From an uncultured Paraglaciecola sp. (GTDB lineage: Bacteria; Pseudomonadota; Gammaproteobacteria; Enterobacterales; Alteromonadaceae), in NCBI GenBank assembly GCA_947498355.1, contig CANMKA010000008.1, positions 62,001 to 126,000 on the forward strand: a stretch of 64,000 bases of DNA. The letters are read 5' to 3'. The position numbers were made by a program, and so were the translations under genes. The notes beneath the pieces were generated by a model, which saw only the letters and a program-made list of their open reading frames with translations, had not been told where the DNA came from and ran no database searches. Shown piece by piece: positions 19,462 through 29,633 of this stretch (position 1 is the stretch's first letter; the number at the start of each line of letters is the position of its first letter).

Positions 19462-20775
19462 TTATTTCGAAGAATTAGTGCTCAAATTAGCATTTAAAGT
19501 GATTGTCGCAACCAACCCACCCAAGCCATGGTTGTACAAGTGTATTGTACCCTTATGCATAGTCACTATACGCTTGATAATGGCAAGACCCAGGCCAGAA
19601 CCCATACTCCCTCTGGCCAAATCACCTTGCGTAAAAGGCTCAAATAACCCTTCAATTTTATCGGCCGGAATACCCGCCCCGTAATCTCGAACCGACAAAC
19701 TCACTTGGCGTTTATGTTTATCGTATTGAGTTGATATATGAATACGACTGCTGCCATAGCGAAAGGCATTTTCAATTAGATTTTCGATCACTCGACGCAT
19801 GGCAACTCGGCGCAAAGACAGTTCAGGCAAGTTAGTTAGCGTAAGCTCAATGTTCGATTCACTGTCTAGGCTTCTAGCTTGTACTGCATCATTAACCAAT
19901 TGGTTTAAGTCAATACTGGTCAAGGCTTCTTGTTGGTCCTGACGAACATAACTAATGAACTGGTCAATAATCTCGTTCATGTCGTCAATGTCGTCGATAA
20001 TACCAGATTTTATCCAGTCTTGGTCATCTGGTAGCATTTCCGTTGCTAACCGAATACGGGTCAGGGGAGTACGTAAATCATGGGAGATCCCTGCGGTTAA
20101 CAAAGCTCGATCTTTTTCTAACTGCTTAATTCCCTGAGACATTTGATTAAATGACGCTGTCACTGAAATTAACTCTTTTGCGCCTTCTTCTTGAATTGGC
20201 TCAGGCACTCGGCCTTTAGCGACTTCGAGGGCTGCGACTTCAAGGGCTTTTAATGGACGATTAATACGTCGTACAAACCACAAGCTTCCAGCCACACTCA
20301 AGATCCCAATAATAGACAAATACACTAAATGTGCATGACTATCTTGGTCACCAAGCCCTTGAATAGGTACCGAAATCCATACATCAGAATTATGAGGAGG
20401 CCGAATCCAATAAATATTCAAATCACCTAGGGTAATCCGCACTTCAGCTGGACCACCCAAGTGAGCTGACATTTGTTCAGACCAAGAAGCGTACTCGATT
20501 GCGTCATCCAAGCCTTTATCCAAAGCCTGTTGTTGGCTTAGCACTTTCATGCCAGTAGCAGCAAAAACTAACTGATTTTCTGTAGGCTCTGGGTCGAGTA
20601 AACCACCATTAATAGCGAGCTTAAGTTGGTTAGCAAGGAGAGTGTTTATCTGCTGAACATTAGGCGAAACAAAGTAGTGGTTCACTGACAATAAAGAGAC
20701 CACTTGATTAACCAAGAGCAAGACGCCAATCAGTAATATAGTTTGTCCAAAACTGGTGTTAGGAAGCCATCTCAC
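19462..20775 (-). CDS. envZ: Osmoregulation sensor histidine kinase EnvZ
   Basis: This is the inner-membrane sensor of the EnvZ-OmpR two-component system. The 437-residue protein has membrane helices at about 10-32 and 150-168, a periplasmic domain between them and a HAMP domain starting at RRINRPLKALE. The phospho-acceptor His232 lies in SHDLRTPLTR. An N-box follows (LIENAFRYG), then DYGAGIP and GSGLGLAI. All kinase motifs are intact. It follows ompR by 36 bases on the same strand. Divergence from enteric EnvZ in the periplasmic part means the stimulus may differ. Confidence 0.95.
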   Translation of the reverse strand: MRWLPNTSFGQTILLIGVLLLVNQVVSLLSVNHYFVSPNVQQINTLLANQLKLAINGGLLDPEPTENQLVFAATGMKVLSQQQALDKGLDDAIEYASWSEQMSAHLGGPAEVRITLGDLNIYWIRPPHNSDVWISVPIQGLGDQDSHAHLVYLSIIGILSVAGSLWFVRRINRPLKALEVAALEVAKGRVPEPIQEEGAKELISVTASFNQMSQGIKQLEKDRALLTAGISHDLRTPLTRIRLATEMLPDDQDWIKSGIIDDIDDMNEIIDQFISYVRQDQQEALTSIDLNQLVNDAVQARSLDSESNIELTLTNLPELSLRRVAMRRVIENLIENAFRYGSSRIHISTQYDKHKRQVSLSVRDYGAGIPADKIEGLFEPFTQGDLARGSMGSGLGLAIIKRIVTMHKGTIHLYNHGLGGLVATITLNANLSTNSSK

Positions 20776-20811
20776 ATTGATTATGTCTTTTGCGTATTAC
20801 AGGGGTAAATA

Positions 20812-21534
20812 CTAAACCGAACCGCCATCAGGTACAAATACATAACCTAGGCCCCATACGGTTTGAATGTATCTTGGATTGGAGGGATCTTCTTCGAGCA
20901 TTCGGCGTAACCTAGACACTTGTACATCTATGCTTCGCTCTAGGGCACTGTAGTCTCGCCCACGGGCTAAATTCATTAATTTGTCCCTAGAAAGAGGTTG
21001 TCTGGGGTGCGAAACTAATGACTTAAGTACCGCAAATTCACCACTGGTCAAGAGCACAACTTCCTCACCAAACTGGATTTCTCGGGTGCCTAAATTCAAG
21101 GAGTATTGACCAAATGTCACAGTTTGCTCTTCTGGGCTGGGAGCACCAGGAATATCTGGTGTTTTTCGTCTGAGTACCGCTTTAATACGAGCAAGTAATT
21201 CTCTTGGGTTAAAAGGCTTAGGCAAATAGTCATCTGCCCCCATTTCTAAACCTATAATCCGATCGACCTCGTCCCCTTTAGCGGTCAACATAACAATTGG
21301 GATGTCATTCTCTTGTTTTCTTAAGCGTTGGCAAATTGATAGGCCATTTTCGCCGGGCAACATCAGATCTAAGACTAACAAATGAAAATTTTCGCGGGCC
21401 AATAAACGATCCATTTGCTCAGAATCGGCAGCTCCTCTTACCTGATACCCTTGCTCGACCAAATAGCGCTCTAGTAAGTTGCGTAAACGCATGTCGTCAT
21501 CGACAACCAAAATCTTAGTAGTTTCTTGGCCCAT
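20812..21534 (-). CDS. ompR: Response regulator OmpR
   Basis: OmpR is the DNA-binding partner of EnvZ. The 240-residue protein has a receiver domain (DDD near 12-15, phospho-acceptor Asp56 in LLVLDLMLP, Lys in LPKPFNPRELLARIKAVLRR) and a winged-helix domain with TSGEFAVLKSLVSHP and RSIDVQVSRLRRMLE, the recognition helix, then YIQTVWGLGYVFVPDG. It is first in the ompR-envZ operon. The 170 bases before its start separate it from the RND genes, which run in the same direction. Confidence 0.97.
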   Translation of the reverse strand: MGQETTKILVVDDDMRLRNLLERYLVEQGYQVRGAADSEQMDRLLARENFHLLVLDLMLPGENGLSICQRLRKQENDIPIVMLTAKGDEVDRIIGLEMGADDYLPKPFNPRELLARIKAVLRRKTPDIPGAPSPEEQTVTFGQYSLNLGTREIQFGEEVVLLTSGEFAVLKSLVSHPRQPLSRDKLMNLARGRDYSALERSIDVQVSRLRRMLEEDPSNPRYIQTVWGLGYVFVPDGGSV

Positions 21535-21704
21535 TTACCGTCCCTAATTAGGCAATATCATTGATGACCAAGACTATAAGGGATAGCTCTCCAATACAAA
21601 AGCTATGCTTGTTCTTAGCTAGGCATTACTTTGTTACAAAATCTTTCGTGACTGGGCTTTTGTCTTGGTCACATCAAGACATGTCCTCTGTCAGATTAGT
21701 TAAA

Positions 21705-24700
21705 TTAGTCTTGCTGGGCTTTGCGACCAGCTCGAATGGCCAAACGGCCTGCCACTACAGGAGTGAAAATCAGCGACAAAATCACAGAGAACCCTACTCC
21801 ACCAGCTAATACTACGGCCAGCGGAGGCCAAAACGTACCTTCACTAAATAGTAGTAACGGAATAAAACCACCTAAGGTAGTAAAAGTCGTGGACAAAATA
21901 TGTCGGCTGCAACTCATGGTTTCTTTGACTATTTGCTCAATATCGCCCATTCGTGCCTGTGGGTTTGACTTAATTGCCGCAATCACCACGATCGAACCAT
22001 TGATTGCAACACCAATTAAACCCGCACAACCGAGTAACGGGTTAAACCCTATGGGTAAACCCGATATCCACAAACTAAACATGCCTAAGCCTACAGCCAA
22101 TACGGCTACCGAACCAATTAGCGCAGCCAACTTAATACTTCTGAAGGTCAAAATTAGCGTAGTTAGCATTAATACCAGCAACACGGGTAAATACGTGGCA
22201 AGTAACCCTAACGCCTCTTGTTGCTCGTCTGCATCACCCGCCAATTTAATGCGATAGCCTTTTGGTAATTCAAAGCCAATCTCGTCTAATTTGTTTTGTA
22301 AAGCAATGCCCGCATCAACAGCCGTAGCACTGGGTACCAAGAAGCCTTCAACAATATTCACCCGCTCACCATTTTTGCGGGTGATACTGGCAATACTCGA
22401 CTGTAACGTCATATCACCCAAAGCCGATATGGGCAGCCATTCGTGAGTAGCAGCTAATTGACTGGTAACTACAGGTAAGGCTTGTATCTGACTCAGTCCA
22501 GCTCGACTTTCTGGCGTGGCTCGTACGCGGATCGGGATTTCTTCTGTTCCTTCTAAAACTGATCCACCTAGCTGTCCATCTAATGCCCCTTGTAGGTCTG
22601 CTGATAAGCTTCTCAGGGTGGTATGCGTCACAGACGTTATATCTCGGGTCACATTAAGCCTTAACTCTGGCTCTCCCATAGTAATAGTTGCTGTAGATTG
22701 CACTACTCCCGGAATCTGAGACATGGCTAGGCGCACTTGTTGGCCTAGATGATAGATAGTCGTTAAATCTGGGCCAACAATCTCAACGCCAATCGGGGCA
22801 GAAATTGGCGGGCCTTGTCCAAAGGCGCGCACTATGATTTGACTGTGTGGAAAGCTAGCATCCAAACTAGCCTGCAAGGTTTCAATCAAGGCTCCCGCTT
22901 GCTTAACGCTATAGGTTTTTACCACGGCATTAGCATAGTGCGGAGTATTATCTCGGTTCATAACTTGATTGTAATAAATAGACGGTACAGAGCCTCCTAC
23001 CAACCAATTTATCTGTTCAACGTCTGCATGGCTCTTAATCTTCGCATCGACAGCTAAGGCTACCTGTTTGGTTTGTTCAATGGAGGTGCCATTTGGCATC
23101 CACACGTAGACTTCGAACTGATCACGATCAGCACTAGGAAAAAATACGTTCCCCAACTGACTAGACAGCACAAACCCCAGCATCGGCAGGCTCACGGTTA
23201 ATACAATCGCCAGCAGCGGCTTTTTAATATTGTGACTAATAAAGCCTTTATACCAAATCGACATACTCGGAAAGTCGATTCCACTTTTATACCAGCTTGC
23301 CTGTTTGGCTAAAGCTGGGCCTTTAGGCAAAAACTTTGCTGCCAACGCGGCAATTACAGTAAGAGAAATAAACAAAGAGCCAATCAATGCCATCACCACA
23401 CTGATAGCAATCGAGCCGATAAAATCACCTATATTGCCGGGCAACAAGAATATTGGCATAAAGCCCAAAATAGTGGTTAAGGTTGAGGCTAAAAGCGGGC
23501 TAAATAAGTGAGAGACCGCTGTTACTAGTGCCTCCAAACGACTAGCATCTTGTTCAAGTAAATTGGCACGGATCTCATCAGTAATAACAATCGCATTATC
23601 GATCAATAAACCAATGGCAATAATGATCCCAAATACCGACATTTGATGAATTTGTTCATCGAAAAAACTTAACGAAAACAAAGTAAAGGCCGCACTCAAG
23701 GGCAGTGATAAACCGACTATCCAAGCCGATCTTGCGCCCATAAACACCCAAACCACCAACATCACAACCAAACACCCAAGAAGTAAATTCTCGGTAAGCT
23801 CTAGCAATCTAGATTCTGTGTATTGATTTTGCTCAAATATCACTTCGGCAACCGTTGAGCCTTTATACAATTGATTAAAACTCTCAAGGGCGTCTAAGGC
23901 ACCGCGAGTCCAAGTGTCGGCGCGTAAAGTAGGCTGCATGCGCGCCGCAATGAATACCGTTTGTTGACCATCGACTAGGGCAATATCAGCTTGAGGAGAC
24001 AACCAAGCGCGTGAAATTTCAGCAATGTCACCGACTCTTAAAAATTGACTGGTATTGCTAACTGCAATAGGAATATTGCGGATAACCTGTAAGCTATCTA
24101 GCTCTTGTGCGACTTGTAAGCGTATGTTTTGCTGATCTGTCCTGACCACACCCGCAGGGACTTTAGGGTCGGCTTGACTAATAGCACGGCTCACTTGAGC
24201 AATAGACAAACCAGCACTTGCTAGCTTTTGAGGGTCGACACTAACATTGATTTCCTCTTCGAGCTGACCAAAGACTCTTACCAGCTCGGTACCTGGCACA
24301 TTTCGTAAACGATCTGCCACCTCTTCACTCATGCGAGAAAGTATCGAGATTGGTGTGTCGTACCCTGCTGGTGATTTCATCGCGACGAGTAGGGTAAAGG
24401 AGGTCGCCCCACGTTTTTCATCCAAAATCGATGGCATTGCCCCTGAAGGGAATTGCTGACCTGCGGCATCTAGCCTGTCGCGAATTTTAGAAAACACTTG
24501 CTCATTGATTGTGCCGTCGACCCAATCTTGTAGCTCGATATTCAATATCGAGATACCTGCTCGGGAAGTCGATTTAATCTCTTTTATCTCAAATAGCTGG
24601 CGTAATTCATCCTCGATGACATCGCTGACCAAAGCTTCGACTCTTTGGGCTGAGGCGCCAGGGTAAGAGGTCAATACTAGAACATTACGCGTATCAATCC

Positions 24701-24845
24701 TTGGATCTTCTAATCTTGGCAGCGAAGACAAAGCCGACAAACCTGCAACCAAAATAACCAGTATGGTTAACCCTAACAAATACCCATTATTGAAAAATGC
24801 ACTATACCAAGGCCCAGTATCAGCTTTTGAGTCATGGGTGTGCAT
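21705..24845 (-). CDS. RND-family efflux transporter permease
   Basis: This 1046-residue inner-membrane protein is a proton-driven pump of the AcrB/MMPL (HAE1) type. The first membrane helix lies near residues 18-36, a long periplasmic loop follows, then helices 2-6 with the proton-relay aspartate in GLLIDNAIVITDEI near 410. The second half repeats the plan. The inner repeat PLLGCAGLIGVAINGSIVVI replaces the second-half motif. It forms a two-gene operon with the membrane-fusion protein upstream (one base between the genes). No outer-membrane channel gene is present, so a shared TolC-type channel is presumably used. Sequence relatives often handle drugs or biocides, but the substrate cannot be read from sequence. 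Confidence 0.93.
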   Translation of the reverse strand: MHTHDSKADTGPWYSAFFNNGYLLGLTILVILVAGLSALSSLPRLEDPRIDTRNVLVLTSYPGASAQRVEALVSDVIEDELRQLFEIKEIKSTSRAGISILNIELQDWVDGTINEQVFSKIRDRLDAAGQQFPSGAMPSILDEKRGATSFTLLVAMKSPAGYDTPISILSRMSEEVADRLRNVPGTELVRVFGQLEEEINVSVDPQKLASAGLSIAQVSRAISQADPKVPAGVVRTDQQNIRLQVAQELDSLQVIRNIPIAVSNTSQFLRVGDIAEISRAWLSPQADIALVDGQQTVFIAARMQPTLRADTWTRGALDALESFNQLYKGSTVAEVIFEQNQYTESRLLELTENLLLGCLVVMLVVWVFMGARSAWIVGLSLPLSAAFTLFSLSFFDEQIHQMSVFGIIIAIGLLIDNAIVITDEIRANLLEQDASRLEALVTAVSHLFSPLLASTLTTILGFMPIFLLPGNIGDFIGSIAISVVMALIGSLFISLTVIAALAAKFLPKGPALAKQASWYKSGIDFPSMSIWYKGFISHNIKKPLLAIVLTVSLPMLGFVLSSQLGNVFFPSADRDQFEVYVWMPNGTSIEQTKQVALAVDAKIKSHADVEQINWLVGGSVPSIYYNQVMNRDNTPHYANAVVKTYSVKQAGALIETLQASLDASFPHSQIIVRAFGQGPPISAPIGVEIVGPDLTTIYHLGQQVRLAMSQIPGVVQSTATITMGEPELRLNVTRDITSVTHTTLRSLSADLQGALDGQLGGSVLEGTEEIPIRVRATPESRAGLSQIQALPVVTSQLAATHEWLPISALGDMTLQSSIASITRKNGERVNIVEGFLVPSATAVDAGIALQNKLDEIGFELPKGYRIKLAGDADEQQEALGLLATYLPVLLVLMLTTLILTFRSIKLAALIGSVAVLAVGLGMFSLWISGLPIGFNPLLGCAGLIGVAINGSIVVIAAIKSNPQARMGDIEQIVKETMSCSRHILSTTFTTLGGFIPLLLFSEGTFWPPLAVVLAGGVGFSVILSLIFTPVVAGRLAIRAGRKAQQD

Positions 24846-24846
24846 C

Positions 24847-25986
24847 TTAGTCTAAGTCCTCGCTGACTTTTGCATCCACAAGTTGACTTGGCACTAACCT
24901 ATGTCCACCATCTACCACTAGCCAATCATCAGCATTTAATGCCCCGCGAATAAACACTCGGTCAGATTCTGCGTATAAGACTTCAACAGACTTAGAACTC
25001 AGTACTTGCTGCCCAGAACCTTTCACCACAAACAGCGTCCACAACCCCCGAATGCCACTGGTTAAAGCACTGCGAGGTACCCAAGCCCCAGCTTGATCGA
25101 TACGCTCTTGGTGCTGAATACCAATCAAGTCTCCGGGCACGACCCCAAGACTTCGCTGATGTTCTAAGCTAAACAATACATCTAGAGTGCGTGTGGCTAA
25201 CGCCCGCTGCTGCGAAACGGATACCACTTTACCTTGCAAAGTTTGCCCTTCGTAAACAAGAGGATAAGATTGGCCCTGAATAAAATTATCAGCCAACTTT
25301 TGCGCCATTCCGATGCGAGCTTGTAAACCACGCAGATTACGCACAGTAAAAATAGGTTGACCTGCACTCACAACCGTTCCTACGTCTATAGGTTGTTCAA
25401 CAATCACATATTCTTGATCCGCGTACAAAACCGACTTATCTAGCTCGACCTGCAATGTTGCTTTGCGCGCTTGGGCTTGAGTGACTTTTGATTGGGCAGA
25501 CGCCGCAGCCTCGGTAATATCATCTAACCTCTGCTTAGAGTCGAGTTTTTTAGCGACTAGCTCCTTTATGCGCTTTAGAGACTGATTAGCTAGCCGTAAA
25601 TCCGCCTCAGCTTGAGATAAACTGGCATCTAACTCACGCATGGATGATTCCAGCCTAAGAGTATCTAATTTAGCCAGTGGCGTCCCTTGATTAACCTGTT
25701 GCCCTTCCTCAACCAATATTTGCACCACTTTACCGCTTAACTCGAAACCAATTTGGCTACGTACACTGGCTTCAACTCGCCCATAGGCAAGATGCTGTTG
25801 CACATAGCTGGGTTGCAATATGACCTGAGCGATAGTTACCGGATGGATTTTTGCTTGGGTAGGCGCTGGCGGCACTTGCCCCGAACCCGCAGCGCGCATC
25901 AGTAACACGACAGCCACAAAAGGCACGATAATCAATATAGCCAGCCCCAAAGACTTTGGACGACGACTAACAGGGGTGTTATGCAT
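24847..25986 (-). CDS. RND efflux periplasmic adaptor (membrane fusion protein)
   Basis: The 379-residue adaptor connects the downstream RND pump to an outer-membrane channel. One N-terminal membrane anchor sits at about residues 12-31 (LGLAILIIVPFVAVVLLM). A barrel-sandwich lipoyl-like half starts at RSQIGFELSGKVVQILVEEG near 96-115, an alpha hairpin of about 80 residues follows (ELDASLSQAEADLRLANQSL), then the second lipoyl half and a beta-barrel domain. It is first in the operon, opposite a divergent TetR gene, with a palindromic candidate operator in the shared gap. Confidence 0.93.
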   Translation of the reverse strand: MHNTPVSRRPKSLGLAILIIVPFVAVVLLMRAAGSGQVPPAPTQAKIHPVTIAQVILQPSYVQQHLAYGRVEASVRSQIGFELSGKVVQILVEEGQQVNQGTPLAKLDTLRLESSMRELDASLSQAEADLRLANQSLKRIKELVAKKLDSKQRLDDITEAAASAQSKVTQAQARKATLQVELDKSVLYADQEYVIVEQPIDVGTVVSAGQPIFTVRNLRGLQARIGMAQKLADNFIQGQSYPLVYEGQTLQGKVVSVSQQRALATRTLDVLFSLEHQRSLGVVPGDLIGIQHQERIDQAGAWVPRSALTSGIRGLWTLFVVKGSGQQVLSSKSVEVLYAESDRVFIRGALNADDWLVVDGGHRLVPSQLVDAKVSEDLD

Positions 25987-26075
25987 TTTTCAGGACTCTG
26001 TTGGTTTGCGCGAAGACAACAATTACGAACAGTATTGTTGGTGATTTAATTTTCGACTTAGACTATTATATAAAT

Positions 26076-26090
26076 ACTAGACCGTCCAGT
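26076..26090. promoter_or_regulatory. Candidate TetR operator in the efflux/tetR gap
   Basis: ACTAGACcGTCCAGT is an inverted repeat with six of seven arm positions paired around a single central base. It lies in the 132-base gap between the divergent efflux operon and the tetR gene, about 30 bases before the tetR start, where the autoregulator would be expected to bind. A related nine-base core (CTAGACCGT) recurs at 26768-26776, just past the tetR stop. Confidence 0.45.
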
Positions 26091-26118
26091 ATGATAATTA
26101 AATTTGTGAAGTTTTATT

Positions 26119-26733
26119 TTGACATTGATTAAAGCAGGCCGACCTAAAAGCCAACAAAAACGAACGGATATTTTACTTGCCGCCACTCAACTATTTTTAG
26201 AGTTAGGCTATACCCGCACGTCGATGAATCTTGTTGCGACTCAGGCAAATGTCTCCAAACAAACCGTATATTCGCACTTTATCAACAAAGATAGCTTGTT
26301 TAGTGCCGTCATTGAATTTAAGTGCGCCATGTACCAGTTAGACAACACGCATTTACTCGACTCGGCTCTTAGCCTTGAAGATATTTTGATTAAAGTAGGC
26401 GCACAATTTTGCCGCTTGATGCAAGATCAACAAGTCATTGCTATGTATCGCGTACTCATTGCCGAAGCCAGCAGCGCGCCTCACGTCGCACAATTATTTT
26501 ACGATGCAGGGCCAAGGCCTGCGATAAAAATGCTAGCGCATATTATTCAGAGTCACACTCAATGCACAACCCAAGACGCAGAGTATTGGGCCTGTGCATT
26601 TTTTAATATCTTAAAAGGTGAAACCCATATGCAGAATTTGCTGGGCATGGCAGGTACAACAGACTCAGAACAGCAAACGTTAGAAGTACACAGAGCAGCA
26701 CAAGTAGTGGTTGGTATGTTAACAAAGCCCTAA
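26119..26733 (+). CDS. TetR/AcrR-family regulator of the efflux operon
   Basis: The 204-residue protein has an N-terminal helix-turn-helix (residues about 12-58: RTDILLAATQLFLELGYTRT, then VATQANVSKQTVYSHFINKD) and a C-terminal ligand domain that resembles the AefR/TetR_C group (YRVLIAEASSAPHVAQLFYD). The start is a TTG, and no in-frame ATG precedes the HTH. It is divergent from the RND genes, the classic arrangement for a local efflux repressor. The stop codon is followed within four bases by a 22-bp copy of the prkB 3' end. Confidence 0.9.
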   Translation: MTLIKAGRPKSQQKRTDILLAATQLFLELGYTRTSMNLVATQANVSKQTVYSHFINKDSLFSAVIEFKCAMYQLDNTHLLDSALSLEDILIKVGAQFCRLMQDQQVIAMYRVLIAEASSAPHVAQLFYDAGPRPAIKMLAHIIQSHTQCTTQDAEYWACAFFNILKGETHMQNLLGMAGTTDSEQQTLEVHRAAQVVVGMLTKP

Positions 26734-26736
26734 GGT

Positions 26737-26758
26737 TTTTGACTAACCCAATCCATTT
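26737..26758 (+). repeat. 22-bp direct repeat, left copy (prkB 3'-end duplicate)
   Basis: These 22 bases are identical to 29984-30005, which encode the last codons of prkB (read on the minus strand). The copies are in the same orientation, 3247 bases apart, and bracket the M16 peptidase gene. The shared stretch starts with TTTTGACTAACCC and ends with AATCCATTT. Confidence 0.85.
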
Positions 26759-26849
26759 ATAGACAGTCTAGACCGTGCGACTACTTTCTTAACAAGCAGC
26801 ATAAATTTATACCTCTAAGCGGGAATGTATAAACAAGCCTACTCAGTTG

Positions 26850-29633
26850 TTAATTTACAACCCACACCCATTCCTGCTGTTTTTTTCTATCTAGGATATT
26901 CAAAGCATTTTCAATAAAAGTATCAAATTCTAAGTTTTTCAGGTATTCATCATATCCAGCAGAGCCTCCACATTCAGGGTTAGCCTCATATGGGAGCCGT
27001 TCCAGTATTCGCGATAAGCAGTATTCAGCGTCATCTACTTCCTGTAAAAACGATATTGCATCGCCGCGAATTGTCTCAAAATCCCCTTCTGAAAAAGTGC
27101 GGATCTCATCTGCTATCTCTTGGTTAGCAATATCGAGATGGCGCTGTATTTGCTCTCCTGCTAGATATGAAGAGGTAATTAACTGGCTCAGTGTCAAAAT
27201 ACCATGCTCACTATCGGCATCAATATTGACATTCGTTATATACCCCACTTCTTTTTCGTATCTTATTTTGTGGAGAAGCTTTTCTTTTAAAACCCACTTC
27301 AACAGCTTAAGAGTAAAATAATTTTTATCTGTGTCAGCTACGACAAGTATATTTCGCACTGCAGAAACGTTCACATTGTCCATTTCAACGTAAACCGGTT
27401 TAGCGGCAATAGTGCTTACATCGTAAAAGTTAGATTTATTAGTGGCTGAAGATACAGCAGGAAAAGCATCCCTCGCGCTTTTTTGAATGAGCGCTTTTTC
27501 CTGCTTAGAAAAATCACCATAATAAGCAATATTCACTTTCGCATTGCGATAGTGATCATTCTTATATGCTTTGTAATATTCTTTGTCGAACTGCTTGTAA
27601 TGAGACTTAAGACTATCTGGCATCCATGCCGAATTTAATGTTGCGGCATAATAATAACCAAGTGAATAGCGAACTTTTCTCAAATCAGCTTTAATACTTG
27701 GTAATTCTCCGTAGTTTTTCGCTTTCATACTCCTCAGCTTGTATTTAACGAATCTGGGATAATTATTATTGGTTAACTGGTCTTTAATAAGACTAATAAC
27801 CCTATCGATTTTCCCAGAAAAGTTATCTTGCGGTCGAACTTCCTGAAGATAGAAAGATATGTTGCCCTTCTTTCCATCGTGCTTATTCCAACGTAGTTTC
27901 AACCCCTCGCTTTTAAGCAGCCGCTCTATCCGCTCACGGTTTTCCTGTAGCTCCGTCAAAAAAAGATTGTTATTGATAAAAAAAGCGTCGTCTTTCTCAT
28001 TTTTATCCAAGAAGATAGCTACGGCAACACCACGACCGGAGCCCTCAATTTTAGTGTAATTGTCTGCTGATTGGTCCCGCTTGGGGAATCTCGTGTTAAA
28101 TTTGAATTTATTGTTGCCTTTACAGGATGTGTCTTCATCCCTTTCAAGAAATCTATAGTCTTCTTTCCCTTTATAATTTCGCTCGTTATATGTAATGAAT
28201 GCATTGTTGATGGAAACATAGGGCAAGACACTATCCACTGGCGTTTTGCTAGAAAAATCAGACGCCATTTGGCCAGTGTCAAACATACTGTATTCAGTTA
28301 AATTAACCAGCTTGTTCAATTTACTCTGCCCTTTTAACGAACTCAGGCTTTTTCCTAAGTAATTCTCGTAATTAAATTCGGCATTTAGGGCGGCCTTAAT
28401 ATCACTAGAGTTAAGGTAATCAAAATAACAAGACAATATATCTGTTGTTTTTCTCAAAGTCTTCTTAGCTATCTTGTTTCTAGACGAAAAAACCGATTCA
28501 AGGACATCCTCTGGTTCATGTTTATGCTCCAGAGTAAAGTTTAAATAGGCGTCTCCACTCCAGTGAAAGCCCACAGCAGGCTTTTCAGTAAATCTAAACC
28601 CTTTTACCTTTAATATGCGTTGGAGCCTTTTGTCATGCTCAATTTTTGAGGCGATGTAGCCTATTTTCTGTTTATCATCACCCACTAAATGACGAGGCAC
28701 AGGGAATTGAAAATTAACACTGTTCCTATTTTTACTCGCTGAAGTGAGCATAAATTGGTTATTTTTAAAAGAAAAAGGGCTATACGACTGCCTGTAATTA
28801 TTAACTTTACCGCTGGGTATGGCGTCAAATCTAGAAGAAAACATCTCTTCTAAATCATCCAGATTTTTACCAGAAACAACCGACAGCATCATATTGTTAG
28901 CGACATAATATTGGTCAAGATGGGCAATCACCTGTTTTCTAAGCTTATCAATGCCATAATTTAACAGAGACTTATCACCAATAAGGGTTTTACTATCTAG
29001 GGCATGCCCTTTGTGGTCAATGTGATATTGAGTAAGAATTTTTTTATCAATTATGTTACCAACACGCCCCTTTTTAAGGTCATATTCATTATTTACCGCA
29101 ATAACTTCAGAACGAATAAGCTTATGATCATAGTCGCGCCTGATAATCGCTTTTGCTAGGACGGTTGATACTTTGGCCAACTGGTCGTCTGGGATGTTAA
29201 ACCCGTATCGTGTATGGCTAGAAAGAGTTTGGCCAATATTACTTCCGCCCAAATTAAACGCATAGCGATAAAGGGATTCCCCCCCGCCTGCGAACAAAAA
29301 AACATGCTCGACAAAGTGAGATAATCCGGGAAACTCCCTATCACCATCAACAAAGCCAGCACCAACAGCCAAAGCCACTGATGAGGCCGTCAAATTTTGA
29401 TTCGAAATAAGTGCGATTTTTAAACCGTTATGTAATTCAATACATTTAACCTGCTCTACTTGTGGGTCTTTCAATACGCTAAAATACCCAGGACACTCAA
29501 TTTCAGTCGTTTTATTGACATTTTGTTTAGTTAATTGGTTGGCTGAAAAAACGGAATTACTACACAAAAAAGAATACAGTACGAAAAAAATTGGAACTGC
29601 TTTTACGTTAAATTTATTTGAATTTTTTATCAT
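26850..29633 (-). CDS. Secreted M16-family zinc metallopeptidase
   Basis: The 927-residue precursor has a signal peptide (about 1-31, hydrophobic core VPIFFVLYSFLCSN, ending SVFSA) and the insulinase/pitrilysin layout. The inverted zinc motif HFVEH is at 106-110 and the third ligand is probably Glu183 in NNEYDL, so the N-terminal domain looks catalytically competent. Length matches the four-domain single-chain M16A enzymes. It has no same-strand partner. Base composition looks more AT-rich than the genes on both sides (by eye), and the gene lies between two copies of a 22-bp repeat, both signs of lateral acquisition. The likely site of action is the periplasm or outside the cell. Confidence 0.88.
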   Translation of the reverse strand: MIKNSNKFNVKAVPIFFVLYSFLCSNSVFSANQLTKQNVNKTTEIECPGYFSVLKDPQVEQVKCIELHNGLKIALISNQNLTASSVALAVGAGFVDGDREFPGLSHFVEHVFLFAGGGESLYRYAFNLGGSNIGQTLSSHTRYGFNIPDDQLAKVSTVLAKAIIRRDYDHKLIRSEVIAVNNEYDLKKGRVGNIIDKKILTQYHIDHKGHALDSKTLIGDKSLLNYGIDKLRKQVIAHLDQYYVANNMMLSVVSGKNLDDLEEMFSSRFDAIPSGKVNNYRQSYSPFSFKNNQFMLTSASKNRNSVNFQFPVPRHLVGDDKQKIGYIASKIEHDKRLQRILKVKGFRFTEKPAVGFHWSGDAYLNFTLEHKHEPEDVLESVFSSRNKIAKKTLRKTTDILSCYFDYLNSSDIKAALNAEFNYENYLGKSLSSLKGQSKLNKLVNLTEYSMFDTGQMASDFSSKTPVDSVLPYVSINNAFITYNERNYKGKEDYRFLERDEDTSCKGNNKFKFNTRFPKRDQSADNYTKIEGSGRGVAVAIFLDKNEKDDAFFINNNLFLTELQENRERIERLLKSEGLKLRWNKHDGKKGNISFYLQEVRPQDNFSGKIDRVISLIKDQLTNNNYPRFVKYKLRSMKAKNYGELPSIKADLRKVRYSLGYYYAATLNSAWMPDSLKSHYKQFDKEYYKAYKNDHYRNAKVNIAYYGDFSKQEKALIQKSARDAFPAVSSATNKSNFYDVSTIAAKPVYVEMDNVNVSAVRNILVVADTDKNYFTLKLLKWVLKEKLLHKIRYEKEVGYITNVNIDADSEHGILTLSQLITSSYLAGEQIQRHLDIANQEIADEIRTFSEGDFETIRGDAISFLQEVDDAEYCLSRILERLPYEANPECGGSAGYDEYLKNLEFDTFIENALNILDRKKQQEWVWVVN

